Origin: Bartonella sp. WD12.1
GTDB taxonomy: Bacteria > Pseudomonadota > Alphaproteobacteria > Rhizobiales > Rhizobiaceae
DNA: 64,000 bases
Direction: 5' to 3'
NCBI RefSeq assembly: GCF_002022415.1
Contig: NZ_MUBG01000001.1
Coordinates: 992,001 to 1,056,000 of the forward strand
In this document: piece by piece, positions 1 to 9,122 of the stretch
How the letters are laid out: every line of letters starts with the position of its first letter
Numbering within the stretch: position 1 is the stretch's first letter
Program-made: the position numbers and the translations under genes
The notes under the pieces: generated by a model
Databases searched by the model: none
What the model saw: the letters and a program-made list of their open reading frames with translations, nothing else
Told to the model about the DNA's origin: nothing

Positions 1-750
1 TTGAACAGAGTTAAACGCAGCAGCAACTTTAGTAGGAGGAGCAGCCTCACTAATTGATACACGATTTATTTCAACACCAAGTTGATATTTATTTGCAGTC
101 AATTGAATAATCTTTTTGACATCATCAGCCACTTCTTCTTTCTTATTGCGTAAAACATCATCAACAGGTCGTGAACCAATCACTTCGCGCATTGCACTCT
201 CAGCAACCTGACGTACTGTTCCTTCTTGATCACTCACATTAAATAAAAATTGGCTAGGATTTGAAATCCGGTAATATACAGAAAAATTTACATTAACAAT
301 ATTCTGATCGCTTGAAAGCATCAAACCTTCGCTTTGTTGTGCCTGATTAGATTGACTACCAATTGCGATTGTTTTTTCCGTTAGAGGCACTTTCATATAG
401 GTTTCAATTGGCCAAAAATGAAAATGCAAACCATCACCAACAATACCTGCTTTAGGAACACCAAAGCGCAACTCTACTGCTTGTTCATTTTGCTGCACAA
501 TATAAACAGACTGGAATAGCCAAAAAAGAACAGCAAGCAAAAATAATACAATAAAAATACCACTCTCACCAAACTGCTTAAGCTGATGCTGCCCTTTACG
601 CAGAATATCATCAAGATTAGAGCTATTACCACCGCCGTTATTGCCACCAGAACCAAAAGGATTCTTAGGCGGTAATTTTTTATCACCACCAAGTTTATTT
701 CTATCGCCGCTCCATGGGCCACTGCCATTTTGATTTGTCCAGGGCATCAT
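1..750 (-). CDS. hflK: HflK, membrane protease modulator (3' end outside window)
   Basis: SPFH/band-7 protein that pairs with HflC in the inner membrane and modulates the FtsH protease (family knowledge). About 250 N-terminal residues are visible: a Gly/Asn-rich cytoplasmic head (residues 1-50, including GSGGNNGGGN), one membrane segment near residues 55-77 (IFIVLFLLAVLFWLF) and the start of the band-7 domain (VQQNEQAVELRFGVP). The frame stays open to base 1, so the C-terminus and probably hflC lie beyond. Two adjacent ATG codons (748-750 and 745-747) follow an AGAGG ribosome site; the second has the better spacing. It lies downstream of thyA-folA on the same strand with a 117-nt gap. Confidence 0.93.
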   Translation of the reverse strand, partial: MMPWTNQNGSGPWSGDRNKLGGDKKLPPKNPFGSGGNNGGGNSSNLDDILRKGQHQLKQFGESGIFIVLFLLAVLFWLFQSVYIVQQNEQAVELRFGVPKAGIVGDGLHFHFWPIETYMKVPLTEKTIAIGSQSNQAQQSEGLMLSSDQNIVNVNFSVYYRISNPSQFLFNVSDQEGTVRQVAESAMREVIGSRPVDDVLRNKKEEVADDVKKIIQLTANKYQLGVEINRVSISEAAPPTKVAAAFNSVQ

Positions 751-867
751 TACCTCTTTAATTAGTGTTATGAATCACAACCAACCATTTTCAAAACTTA
801 ACCATTGACCTTATAGAAGGTCTCTAACCTGTTTACAATCAATCGATAAATTCTTTCATTTAAATGG

Positions 868-1377
868 CTACTGCCGTTCATAAATTACAAAACGCGTCGG
901 ATAATTGTCTTTATCTCCTTGTGGAATATATTGTGTTTCAATAATAGTCCACTTTTCTTTATCAAAAATGGGAAAAAAACTATCACCTTCAATAGATGCA
1001 AAAATTTCTGTTAAGAATATTTTATGAGCAATCATTAATCCTTGTTGAAAAATTTCACCACCCCCAATAATAAAAACTGCATCTGCACCATTTTGAATGG
1101 CCACTTCTTGTGCCATATCACAAGCTTGAGACAAAGAATGAGCGATAACAGCACCTTCAGCTGTAAAAGTACGATTGCGCGTAATTACAATATTTGTGCG
1201 TCCTGGTAAGGGGCGTCCAAGAGAATCCCAAGTTTTGCGCCCCATAATAATGGGCTTACCTAAAGTTAAAGCCTTAAAACGCTGCAAATCTGTTGATAAA
1301 CGCCAAGGCATTGTGCCTTCACAACCGATAACACCATTTTGAGCAACAGCCGCAATTAAATAAATTGGAATCTTCAT
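868..1377 (-). CDS. folA: Dihydrofolate reductase
   Basis: Reduces dihydrofolate to tetrahydrofolate with NADPH, recycling the dihydrofolate made by ThyA. The 169-residue length is typical. Family motifs are present in order: the N-terminal [11 protein letters not shown] and MPW, the substrate-binding acidic residue in LSTDLQRFK, the NADPH-binding [18 protein letters not shown] and the late glycine motif [10 protein letters not shown]. The start codon overlaps the thyA stop as ATGA (1374-1377), which implies translational coupling with thyA. Confidence 0.97.
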   Translation of the reverse strand: MKIPIYLIAAVAQNGVIGCEGTMPWRLSTDLQRFKALTLGKPIIMGRKTWDSLGRPLPGRTNIVITRNRTFTAEGAVIAHSLSQACDMAQEVAIQNGADAVFIIGGGEIFQQGLMIAHKIFLTEIFASIEGDSFFPIFDKEKWTIIETQYIPQGDKDNYPTRFVIYERQ

Positions 1378-2168
1378 ACTGCCACCGGCGCCTTGATGTG
1401 AGGCTGAGCTTCATAATTAAGCAAGTTAAAATCCTCAAATTTAAAAGAAAAAAGATCTGTTACTTCTGGATTTATACACATCACAGGTAAAGCACCTGGT
1501 ATACGAGATAATTGTTGTTTTGCCTGTTCAAAATGGTTAGCATAAAGGTGAGCATCACCAAGAGTGTGAATAAAATCCCCAACTTTCAAACCCGTAACTT
1601 GAGCAATCATCATCGTTAATAACGCATAAGAAGCAATGTTGAATGGGACTCCCAAAAAAATATCTGCCGAACGCTGATAAAGTTGACATGACAATTTGCC
1701 ATCAGAAACATAAAATTGGAATAAACAATGGCAAGGTGGTAAAGCCATTTCCTCTATCAATGCGGGATTCCACGCTGATACAATCAAACGGCGCGAATCA
1801 GGATTTGTGTTAATCATATCTAAAAGATTGCTTATTTGATCAATATAACGTCCATCAGGTGCAGGCCAAGAGCGCCATTGAAAACCATAAACAGGACCAA
1901 GATTTCCATCTTTATCAGCCCACTCATCCCAAATAGATACGCCATGTTCCTTTAGCCACGCAATATTTGTGTCGCCTTTAAGAAACCACAAAAGTTCATA
2001 AATAATTGAACGTAAATGTAACTTCTTTGTTGTTAAAAGTGGAAATCCTGCTTGCAAATTAAATCGCATCTGATATCCAAAAATTGATCGCGTTCCCACA
2101 CCTGTCCTATCTGAACGATCAACACCGTTACTTAAAACATGGTATAAAAGATCAAGGTAAACTTTCAT
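1374..2168 (-). CDS. thyA: Thymidylate synthase (ThyA type)
   Basis: Makes dTMP from dUMP with methylene-tetrahydrofolate as methyl donor. The ATG at 2168 gives 264 residues (start [12 protein letters not shown]), the same length as the E. coli enzyme. A longer reading from a TTG at 2216 adds 16 residues with no family counterpart. Motifs: the folate/dUMP region [12 protein letters not shown], the catalytic cysteine near residue 146 in [24 protein letters not shown] and the C-terminal IKAPVAV. First gene of thyA-folA, overlapping folA by 4 nt. No strong ribosome site is visible before the ATG. Confidence 0.97.
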   Translation of the reverse strand: MKVYLDLLYHVLSNGVDRSDRTGVGTRSIFGYQMRFNLQAGFPLLTTKKLHLRSIIYELLWFLKGDTNIAWLKEHGVSIWDEWADKDGNLGPVYGFQWRSWPAPDGRYIDQISNLLDMINTNPDSRRLIVSAWNPALIEEMALPPCHCLFQFYVSDGKLSCQLYQRSADIFLGVPFNIASYALLTMMIAQVTGLKVGDFIHTLGDAHLYANHFEQAKQQLSRIPGALPVMCINPEVTDLFSFKFEDFNLLNYEAQPHIKAPVAV

Positions 2169-2354
2169 AAAGGTATTATGGCTGATTCTACTTATTACAG
2201 GAAATTGAAATTTCAAAATTCATAAAAACACAATTCAAATAAACCAAAAAGCACCTTTCACAAAAAATTATTATTATGCGATTTAAATTTTGATGACGCA
2301 AAAGGTAAAATACTGTAGAAGGAAACAAGCCAATATGAACTCAAGAGGGATAAT

Positions 2355-3653
2355 ATGGAAAATAATGTAACTTTAGCAGCACATGATACAAAAAAGCGTA
2401 TCATGTCTATTGTATCTAGTGCATCAGGTAATCTAGTAGAATGGTATGATTTTTATGTTTACTCCTTTGCTTCTATTTATTTTGCGTCGCAATTCTTTCC
2501 CTCAGATGGTGATGTTGTTGCCCAACTCTTAAAAGCTGCCGCGGTCTTTTTCATTGGTTTTCTTATGCGTCCAATCGGTGGATGGCTTTTTGGTTATATC
2601 GCTGACCGTTATGGCCGCAAACGTTCAATGCTTATTTCTGTTTTTATGATGTGCGGAGGTTCATTTTTAATTGCCATACTTCCCACCTACGAAACCATCG
2701 GAGTAACAGCAGCAGTTCTTCTTCTCTTACTTCGTATGCTTCAAGGACTCTCTGTTGGCGGTGAATACGGTACGACAGCAACTTATATGAGTGAAGTTGC
2801 TCTTAAAAATCACCGGGGATTCTTTAGTTCTTTTCAATATACTACACTGATTGGTGGTCAGCTTTTAGCAAGCCTTGTTATATTTATTCTAGCATTTTAT
2901 CTTACAGAAGATCAGTTAAAAGCGTGGGGTTGGCGTATTCCATTCGCCATTGGTGGACTAGCAGCGATTGTTGCGATTTTTTTACGTCGTACTCTCCACG
3001 AGACAACCACTGAAGAAAGTCGTTCTAAAAAACAAGCAGGTAGCCTTATGGAACTTCTGCGCAACCATCGAAAAGCTTTCTTGTTGGTTATTGGTTTTAC
3101 AGCTGGAGGATCGCTCACATTTTATACCTATACAACGTATATGCAAAAGTATTTGATCACTACTAGCGGGTTTGACAAACACACAGCTACAACTATAATG
3201 ACGATAGCTCTTTTCGTTTTTATGTTATTCCAGCCAGCATTTGGTGCTTTAGCTGACAAAATTGGGACAAAAGCTTCACTCCTTATGTGGAGTCTTTTAT
3301 CTGTCATCTTCACCATTCCCGGACTTAAAATAATTGGTAATACCAACAATATGTGGATTGCCTTATCAATTATTATTGGAATGCTATGCATTCTAAGCTT
3401 CTACACATCCATTTCTGGTATTATAAAGGCAGACATGTTCCCCTCTTCTGTTCGTGCAATAGGGGTCGGTTTATCTTACGCCATTGCTAACGCGCTATTT
3501 GGTGGTTCTGCTGAATCTGTAGCACTTGGATTAAAAGATATTGGATATGGATCTGTCTTCTATTTTTATATAACCGGTATGATGATAATTGCATTCATCG
3601 CAATTGTTTTGATGCCAGATCCTCGAAAAAATGGATATCTTCAAAAAGACTAA
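2355..3653 (+). CDS. kgtP: 2-oxoglutarate permease, MFS metabolite:H+ symporter family
   Basis: Inner-membrane proton symporter for 2-oxoglutarate. At 432 residues with about 12 membrane segments it closely matches E. coli KgtP from memory: GNLVEWYDFYVYSFAS near the start, the MFS loop motif GYIADRYGRKRSM, RMLQGLSVGGEYGT and SFYTSISGIIKADMFPSSVR. An AGAGGGA ribosome site precedes the ATG. It is divergent from thyA and has its own terminator at 3691-3718. The substrate is assigned by resemblance only; another dicarboxylate is possible. Confidence 0.9.
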   Translation: MENNVTLAAHDTKKRIMSIVSSASGNLVEWYDFYVYSFASIYFASQFFPSDGDVVAQLLKAAAVFFIGFLMRPIGGWLFGYIADRYGRKRSMLISVFMMCGGSFLIAILPTYETIGVTAAVLLLLLRMLQGLSVGGEYGTTATYMSEVALKNHRGFFSSFQYTTLIGGQLLASLVIFILAFYLTEDQLKAWGWRIPFAIGGLAAIVAIFLRRTLHETTTEESRSKKQAGSLMELLRNHRKAFLLVIGFTAGGSLTFYTYTTYMQKYLITTSGFDKHTATTIMTIALFVFMLFQPAFGALADKIGTKASLLMWSLLSVIFTIPGLKIIGNTNNMWIALSIIIGMLCILSFYTSISGIIKADMFPSSVRAIGVGLSYAIANALFGGSAESVALGLKDIGYGSVFYFYITGMMIIAFIAIVLMPDPRKNGYLQKD

Positions 3654-3690
3654 ATCCATTAAGCTTTTCATTTTTTAGAAAGATCGATTT

Positions 3691-3718
3691 AAAAAGCCCG
3701 GTTTTTTCGGGCTTTTTT
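3691..3718 (+). terminator. Rho-independent terminator of kgtP
   Basis: A perfect 10-bp stem, AAAAAGCCCG (3691-3700) with CGGGCTTTTT (3708-3717), encloses a 7-nt GTTTTTT loop. The 3' arm forms the T run. It lies 38 nt after the kgtP stop. Confidence 0.93.
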
Positions 3719-4149
3719 GATTGTATAAAATAGTTTATAGTTTGACGCTAAAATCTCAAATTTTATCAAATGCATTTGCTTTTCTAGTAACTACAATAAA
3801 AAGCTGTATAATTTTTCACAATTTCCCAATATCATACCACCACCTTTGGAATAGCCGTTTCAGTGCTTTGTTTTTACCATCTAATAAGTTTTAAATTCAC
3901 TTCATACTTTTTTTGATCCAGCAAAAACGGCTGAATTTAATTCCTATAGGCAAAGCTAAGCGATATCTAAGCCATTTTTTAGCTTACCTTATCAAAATCG
4001 TTTTATATAAATTACCCTACTAAATTATGTGTCATTTCATACATAAAACTAAGAATGAACAATCACATTATAAAATCTTGAAACCTATCAATAATGAAAA
4101 GATTTAAAATATTAACAATTCCCCCTTTCCCAAAGACTGTTCTTCATCT
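3719..4149. other. Intergenic region before ssrA
   Basis: AT-rich, with no convincing ORF or RNA recognised. It must hold the ssrA promoter, but no unambiguous -35/-10 pair can be picked by eye. Confidence 0.5.
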
Positions 4150-4488
4150 ATATTTAAAGTGCTGGTTTTCCAGCTATGGTAATAAATGGACAATGAAATA
4201 AACTCATTGGACCCGGGGGCGGTACCCGGCGCCTCCACCAAAATATAATCAACAAAGCTTATACTTTGGTGGGGGCGAAATAGGATCGACAAGGGTGTAA
4301 AGATTGCTCTTTTACTCGGCATTGTACCACCGTCATCGGACTAAATTAGTAGTTGCAAACGACAACTATGCGGAAGCACGTCTCGCTGCTTAAAGCAGTG
4401 CGAAGGCTTCAAATTAAGCCTTAAACCGTCGCAGGTTTAAGCGGGGTTCGGAGGCACCTGGCAACAGAAGCCTTCACTTTTATAAGTA
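4150..4488 (+). ncRNA. ssrA: tmRNA, circularly permuted two-piece (alphaproteobacterial) ssrA
   Basis: Rescues stalled ribosomes and tags the nascent chain for proteolysis. The acceptor piece comes first: T-stem CCGGG/CCCGG (4213-4217 and 4225-4229) and an encoded 3' CCA at 4238-4240. After a roughly 30-nt intervening segment the coding piece starts at 4271. Its GGGGGCG (4271-4277) pairs with CGCCTCC (4230-4236) to form the 7-bp acceptor stem, which proves the permutation. The open reading tag GCA...GCT-TAA at 4355-4393 encodes ANDNYAEARLAA. The outer ends (about 4150 and 4488) are estimates. Confidence 0.95.
4355..4393 (+). other. tmRNA-encoded proteolysis tag
   Basis: Resume codon GCA at 4355, then codons for ANDNYAEARLAA and TAA at 4391-4393. 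The LAA end is the ClpX degron. The N-terminal AND-NY part is where SspB adaptors bind, and sspB follows 231 nt downstream. Confidence 0.95.
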
Positions 4489-4623
4489 TTTATTTTGACC
4501 AACAAGATATACGAATTGTTATGAAATATGTGGTAGAAAAATATTACCAGCTTTAAAAAACGTTTCATTGCACTATGTTATTTGCACTTCAATAACTGCA
4601 TAAATTAAAAGGAATAAACTTCA

Positions 4624-5172
4624 ATGGTTCAAGATCAAATCCGTTACGATATTCTCGTTCAGGATGCGCTCCGTGGAGTTATCCGCAAAGTTTTGCTCGA
4701 AGTCGCTAAAGCAGGTCTTCCAGGTAATCATCACTTTTTTATTACCTTTTCAACAAAGGCACCAGCAGTAAAAATCTCTTCTCGGCTCAAAAGTCGTTAT
4801 CCTGATCAAATGACAATCGTATTACAACATCAATTTAGAGATTTGAACGTATCAGAAACTGCTTTTGAAGTCACTTTATCCTTTGGAGCAATTACTGAAA
4901 AATTAATTATTCCTTTTGCCTCCATTCAAGTTTTTTATGACCCTATAGCAGCATTTGAAGCGGCTTTTGATTTGCCCACTAATTCCACCTCTGAAGAAAA
5001 CGAAAATCTAGAAAATACTCCACATACACCCGATATTTCTTTAAACAAACAAAAAACAGACAATGAGCTCATAAAAACACAGAATCTCAAAATGGATAAA
5101 GAACCTTCAAACAATGATACCAAACAAAGTGCTGATGTTGTTTCTTTAGACTCCTTTCGAAAAAATAAATGA
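4624..5172 (+). CDS. sspB: SspB, ClpXP adaptor for ssrA-tagged proteins (alpha type)
   Basis: Tethers ssrA-tagged substrates to ClpX. Residues 1-115 form the SspB fold (IRYDILVQDALRGVIRKVLLEV, then HFFITFSTKAPAV; LSFGAITEKLIIPFASIQVF). A low-complexity Asn/Glu/Lys linker follows, then a short conserved tail, ADVVSLDSFRKNK, which by family analogy is the ClpX-docking peptide. At 182 residues it is typical of alphaproteobacterial SspB. The start ATG follows AAAAGGA. It lies directly downstream of the tmRNA gene and overlaps the next gene as ATGA. Confidence 0.93.
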   Translation: MVQDQIRYDILVQDALRGVIRKVLLEVAKAGLPGNHHFFITFSTKAPAVKISSRLKSRYPDQMTIVLQHQFRDLNVSETAFEVTLSFGAITEKLIIPFASIQVFYDPIAAFEAAFDLPTNSTSEENENLENTPHTPDISLNKQKTDNELIKTQNLKMDKEPSNNDTKQSADVVSLDSFRKNK

Positions 5173-5363
5173 GCCTGTCCATGACTAAAGTGATTAACCT
5201 TCGCCAATTTCGAAAACAGCAGAAACGTATTGAGCAAACTACTCATGCAGAGGAAAATCGTTATCGTTTTGGGCGAACAAAACTTGAGAAACTTTTTGAT
5301 AAAAAAGAACTTTTAAAAGCTCAAAAATTTCTTGATCCAAATCGTCTATCTAACAATGAATAA
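5169..5363 (+). CDS. DUF4169 family small protein
   Basis: A 64-residue, highly charged, probably helical protein of unknown function, known mainly from Rhizobiales next to sspB. Family pattern: VINLRQFRKQQKR, then ENRYRFGRTKLEK. The first ATG overlaps the sspB stop (ATGA, 5169-5172). The ATG at 5181 (MTKVINLRQF) fits the family N-terminus better. It is co-transcribed with sspB. No catalytic motif is visible. Confidence 0.8.
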   Translation: MSLSMTKVINLRQFRKQQKRIEQTTHAEENRYRFGRTKLEKLFDKKELLKAQKFLDPNRLSNNE

Positions 5364-5709
5364 GAAAAAATGAAAATAAATGTTTGATCAAAACTATTCG
5401 CTTATATTGATAAGCCTTTTACAAGTAGATTTTTAGAATAACCATTTTGGAGATAACAAACAGTTCGAAAAAAATAATTTTTATATTTAATGACTTTTGA
5501 TATTGAAAATAAAAGACTGAAAAAAATTAATATTTCAGTTTTTTATGTGTTTACAATACTTTATAATCTCTCACCTAATAGTTTTAATACTGCTTTTGTT
5601 GCTTTTCTGTTATTTTTATAAACTCATTCACCTGAAAATGTTGAGATTTTCCCCGAGAAGAATTTTAAAACTAGCGTTTCAATCAAAAAAATAATACATA
5701 AAAAATATA
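5364..5709. other. Intergenic region before uvrD
   Basis: A 346-nt AT-rich stretch with no ORF, RNA or clear terminator recognised. It presumably contains the uvrD promoter. Confidence 0.4.
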
Positions 5710-8127
5710 ATGAATGACTTTCCTAATCACGTACCATTTTTTGAAGATGAAGAGCTCCCCCATAAGCTTGAAAATAATTCTGAATTAACTCCCGACGTTA
5801 TAGTAGCAAAAGAAAAAGCACAATACGAGCCCGAATATTTGGAAAAACTTAACCCAGAGCAACGAGAAGCTGTTATAAACACAGAAGGGCCTCTGTTAGT
5901 TCTTGCCGGGGCTGGTACAGGAAAAACACGTGTTCTTACTACACGCATTTTTCATATTTTGCACCTTGGTCTTGCCCACCCTAAGCAAATATTAGCAATT
6001 ACTTTTACAAATAAAGCAGCGCGTGAAATGAAAATCCGTATTGCTGAACTTGTTGGTGAAACTATTGAAGGTATGCCGTGGCTTGGAACATTTCATTCCA
6101 TTGGTGCAAAAATTTTACGCCGCCATGCAGAGCTTATCGACTTAAAAAGCAATTTCACCATTCTTGACACTGATGACGTTGTTCGTCTTTTAAAACAGCT
6201 CATTCAAGCTGCAGGTTTAGACGACAAGCGTTGGTCGGCACGTAGTCTGACAACAATGATAGATGCTTGGAAAAACCAGGGGCTTTCACCAGATCATATT
6301 CCAGAAAGTGATTCCTACTCTTTTGCTAAAGGTATGGGGCGTGAACTCTATCACAGTTATCAGGATCGGCTAAAAAGCCTCAATGCTTGTGACTTTGGTG
6401 ACCTCTTACTCCATTCTATTAACATCTTCCAACATAACCCAGATATTCTTCATGAATATCATGCTAAATTTCGTTATATTCTTGTAGATGAATATCAAGA
6501 CACAAATACAGCGCAATATCTTTGGCTTCGTCTTTTGGCGCAACAATCTACAAGACAGCAGGTCAATCTTTGCTGTGTTGGTGACGATGATCAATCTATT
6601 TACGGATGGCGTGGTGCTAAAGTTGATAATATACTGCGCTTTGAAAAAGACTTTCCTCCTGCAAAAATCATCCGTTTAGAACGCAACTATCGTTCTACAT
6701 CGCATATTCTTAAAACAGCCTCTCATTTTATTTCTCACAATCAGGGAAGACTTGGAAAAACGCTTTTCTCAGATAAAATAAATAACGAAGAAAAAAAAGT
6801 AAAAATCCATGCTGCATGGGATTCAGAAGAAGAAGCACGTGCCATCGCGAAAGAAATTGAACAAGCACAACAATCTGGGCATTTTTTAAATGACATGGCT
6901 ATATTAGTGCGAGCATCATTTCAAATGCGCGCATTTGAAGAACGTTTTATAACACTTGGTCTTAACTATCGTGTCGTTGGTGGTCCGCGTTTTTATGAAC
7001 GAATGGAAATACGTGATGCTTTGGCTTACTTGCGTGTTGTTGCTCAACCTTCTGATGATTTAGCCTTTGAACGTATTATCAATACACCCAAACGTGGCTT
7101 AGGAGAGACAACACTACGCCACCTTCATAATAATGCACGTGCACGCGCTATTCCTCTCTTTTCTGCTGCTATTGAAATAATCGAAACGGATGAACTAAAA
7201 CCTAAAGCACGAAATGCTTTACGCAACATTATTGAAGACTTTCATCGCTGGCAAAACCTATCACCTCGCACACCACTTACAGAGCTTACTGAAATGATCC
7301 TTAATGATTCAGGTTACATGGAAATGTGGCAAGAAGATCGTTCGCCAGAAGCACCAACACGCTTAGAAAACCTTAAAGAAATGATTCGTTCTATGGAACA
7401 ATTTGAAAATCTTCACAGTTTTTTAGAACATGTTTCATTAGTTATGGATGTTGAGCATAACGAAAATATGGATGCAGTTAATATTATGACCCTTCATTCA
7501 GCTAAGGGGCTTGAATTTAAAACAGTTTTCCTTCCTGGCTGGGAAGAAGGACTCTTTCCCAATCAACGCTCTCTAGATGAAGGTGGCCGTGCAGGACTAG
7601 AAGAAGAACGCAGGCTTGCTTATGTAGGTCTAACAAGAGCACAACAAAATCTGCATATATGGTTTGTCTCTAATCGACGAATTCATGGTCTTTGGCAATC
7701 TACCCTTCCCTCCCGTTTTCTAGATGAATTGCCAAGAGAACATATAGAAGTGCTAGAAAATGAAACATCTTATGGTGGTTACGGTCAGTACTCAAAACTA
7801 GGTTGGAAGAGTGCACACAAAAATCAAACAGAAGCAAGACATAATAATTGGAGCTCACAGTCGTCCGGTTATATTAAGAAAACTGGTTATGGAAATAGTG
7901 ATTTAGATTTTAGTCCTATTCAATTTCATCAGAAAAAAAATATTGAAAAAAAAGTCACTCCTCAATCCGCGTCTGATACACCATCAGCTTTTTCAATTAA
8001 TGATCGCGTTTTTCATATCAAATTTGGTTATGGTCATATTTCAGCAATAGGTGGTAATAAATTAACTATTTTGTTTGATAAAGCCGGTGAAAAACGTGTT
8101 CTCGATGACTTTGTAACTAAAGCTTAA
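5710..8127 (+). CDS. uvrD: DNA helicase II, UvrD/PcrA family
   Basis: Superfamily 1 3'-5' DNA helicase of nucleotide excision and mismatch repair. All helicase motifs are readable: the Q-motif LNPEQREAV, Walker A AGAGTGKT (residues 66-73), ITFTNKAAREM, Walker B with VDEYQDTN, GDDDQSIYGWRGA, LERNYRS, IMTLHSAKGLEF and EERRLAYVGLTRAQ. After a low-complexity stretch the C-terminus (about 760-805) has the small beta domain typical of UvrD/PcrA (VFHIKFGYGHISAIGG). At 805 residues it is complete. Alone in its transcription unit as far as seen. Confidence 0.95.
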   Translation: MNDFPNHVPFFEDEELPHKLENNSELTPDVIVAKEKAQYEPEYLEKLNPEQREAVINTEGPLLVLAGAGTGKTRVLTTRIFHILHLGLAHPKQILAITFTNKAAREMKIRIAELVGETIEGMPWLGTFHSIGAKILRRHAELIDLKSNFTILDTDDVVRLLKQLIQAAGLDDKRWSARSLTTMIDAWKNQGLSPDHIPESDSYSFAKGMGRELYHSYQDRLKSLNACDFGDLLLHSINIFQHNPDILHEYHAKFRYILVDEYQDTNTAQYLWLRLLAQQSTRQQVNLCCVGDDDQSIYGWRGAKVDNILRFEKDFPPAKIIRLERNYRSTSHILKTASHFISHNQGRLGKTLFSDKINNEEKKVKIHAAWDSEEEARAIAKEIEQAQQSGHFLNDMAILVRASFQMRAFEERFITLGLNYRVVGGPRFYERMEIRDALAYLRVVAQPSDDLAFERIINTPKRGLGETTLRHLHNNARARAIPLFSAAIEIIETDELKPKARNALRNIIEDFHRWQNLSPRTPLTELTEMILNDSGYMEMWQEDRSPEAPTRLENLKEMIRSMEQFENLHSFLEHVSLVMDVEHNENMDAVNIMTLHSAKGLEFKTVFLPGWEEGLFPNQRSLDEGGRAGLEEERRLAYVGLTRAQQNLHIWFVSNRRIHGLWQSTLPSRFLDELPREHIEVLENETSYGGYGQYSKLGWKSAHKNQTEARHNNWSSQSSGYIKKTGYGNSDLDFSPIQFHQKKNIEKKVTPQSASDTPSAFSINDRVFHIKFGYGHISAIGGNKLTILFDKAGEKRVLDDFVTKA

Positions 8128-8391
8128 CACACAAAAACATTAGCACGCTTATTTCCAAATAACTGAACTTTACGCAATTTTATTACCGTTTAATATCAGA
8201 ATGGTTTTTACAGCTTCTAAAAATTTTTTTAAAATTCATTCATCCTGTATCAGTTGTTTTGGCATTACAAAACAATAACACGGCATGCTGATTTCTAGAT
8301 AGTAAAATTACCCCTCACATAGAAAATGCAACACTTCATTGTGCATTATTGCTCATTTGCGATATGATAATTTTGTGATCTATATTCTTTT

Positions 8392-8511
8392 ATGAAACTT
8401 ACAGCACAAATCACGCTTCGTAATGTTGAAACAAAGATTGCAAAACTAATCTGTCAGCATTATAGCATTTCTGATGCTTTAAAATTAAGCTATAAAATTC
8501 AAAGAGGTTAA
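8392..8511 (+). CDS. Possible 39-residue small ORF upstream of the SCO gene
   Basis: An ATG ORF (MKLTAQITLRNVETKIAKL...) that stops with TAA 3 nt before the SCO start codon, so the AGAGG ribosome site of the SCO gene lies within its last codons. Composition is amphipathic to basic and no family is recognised. Such an arrangement would allow translational coupling, but a chance ORF is equally possible. No strong ribosome site precedes it. Confidence 0.3.
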   Translation: MKLTAQITLRNVETKIAKLICQHYSISDALKLSYKIQRG

Positions 8512-8514
8512 GCT

Positions 8515-9096
8515 ATGAAAAATGTAATATACATCTTTGGGTTAACAATCATATTTCTCGCTGGCGTTTTTACTTATGACGCGTGGAAAAATAAGCCATT
8601 AGGTGATGATTTTATACTTATCGATTCCAATGGCCAAACTGTTACTGAAGCTGATATTAGAAGTAAACCTTCAGCAATTTTTTTTGGTTTCACCATGTGC
8701 CCTGAAAGTTGCCCTACTACACTGACAGATCTTGATCGGTGGCTTACAGAAATTGGCCCTAACGCTGATAAATTAGGTATATGGTTTGTAACTGTTGATC
8801 CTGAACGTGATACACCAGAAGTACTACGTGATTATTTAAGCAATTTTACCAACAATATTATTGGTATAAGTGGAGATCCTGAAAAAGTCCATAAAATGGT
8901 ATCCTCTTTCAACATTGTTGCAGAAAAAGTGCCTGGAACAAATGGTAACTATACTTACGATCATACAGCTGCAATTTTCTTACTTAAAAAAGGTGGAAAA
9001 CTAGCTGGTATTATTCCTTACAACGTGGAAGAAAATGAAAATCAATTAAAAGATGATATTGCTATTAAACGGCTTAAAAAGCTCATCTCAAACTAA
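8515..9096 (+). CDS. SCO1/SenC/PrrC family copper chaperone
   Basis: Membrane-anchored thioredoxin-fold protein that delivers copper to the CuA site of cytochrome c oxidase. Features: an N-terminal anchor (residues 3-20), the copper ligands C62 and C66 in FTMCPESCPTTL and the third ligand H150 in YTYDHTAAIF. The DPERDTPEVLRDYL segment is diagnostic. At 193 residues it is normal for the family. The ribosome site AGAGG is 7 nt upstream of the ATG. prmA follows 26 nt downstream on the same strand. Confidence 0.93.
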   Translation: MKNVIYIFGLTIIFLAGVFTYDAWKNKPLGDDFILIDSNGQTVTEADIRSKPSAIFFGFTMCPESCPTTLTDLDRWLTEIGPNADKLGIWFVTVDPERDTPEVLRDYLSNFTNNIIGISGDPEKVHKMVSSFNIVAEKVPGTNGNYTYDHTAAIFLLKKGGKLAGIIPYNVEENENQLKDDIAIKRLKKLISN

Positions 9097-9122
9097 ATTA
9101 AAAAACGTTTAATAAGAAAAAT

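Noticed and set aside
2169-2216. 16-residue N-terminal extension of thyA from a TTG codon
   Set aside because: The family starts at the ATG at 2168, giving exactly 264 residues; the extension has no family counterpart.
4104-4322. 72-codon ORF on the minus strand
   Set aside because: It is antisense to the tmRNA gene, whose acceptor stem, CCA and tag are certain; the frame is a by-product of the structured RNA.
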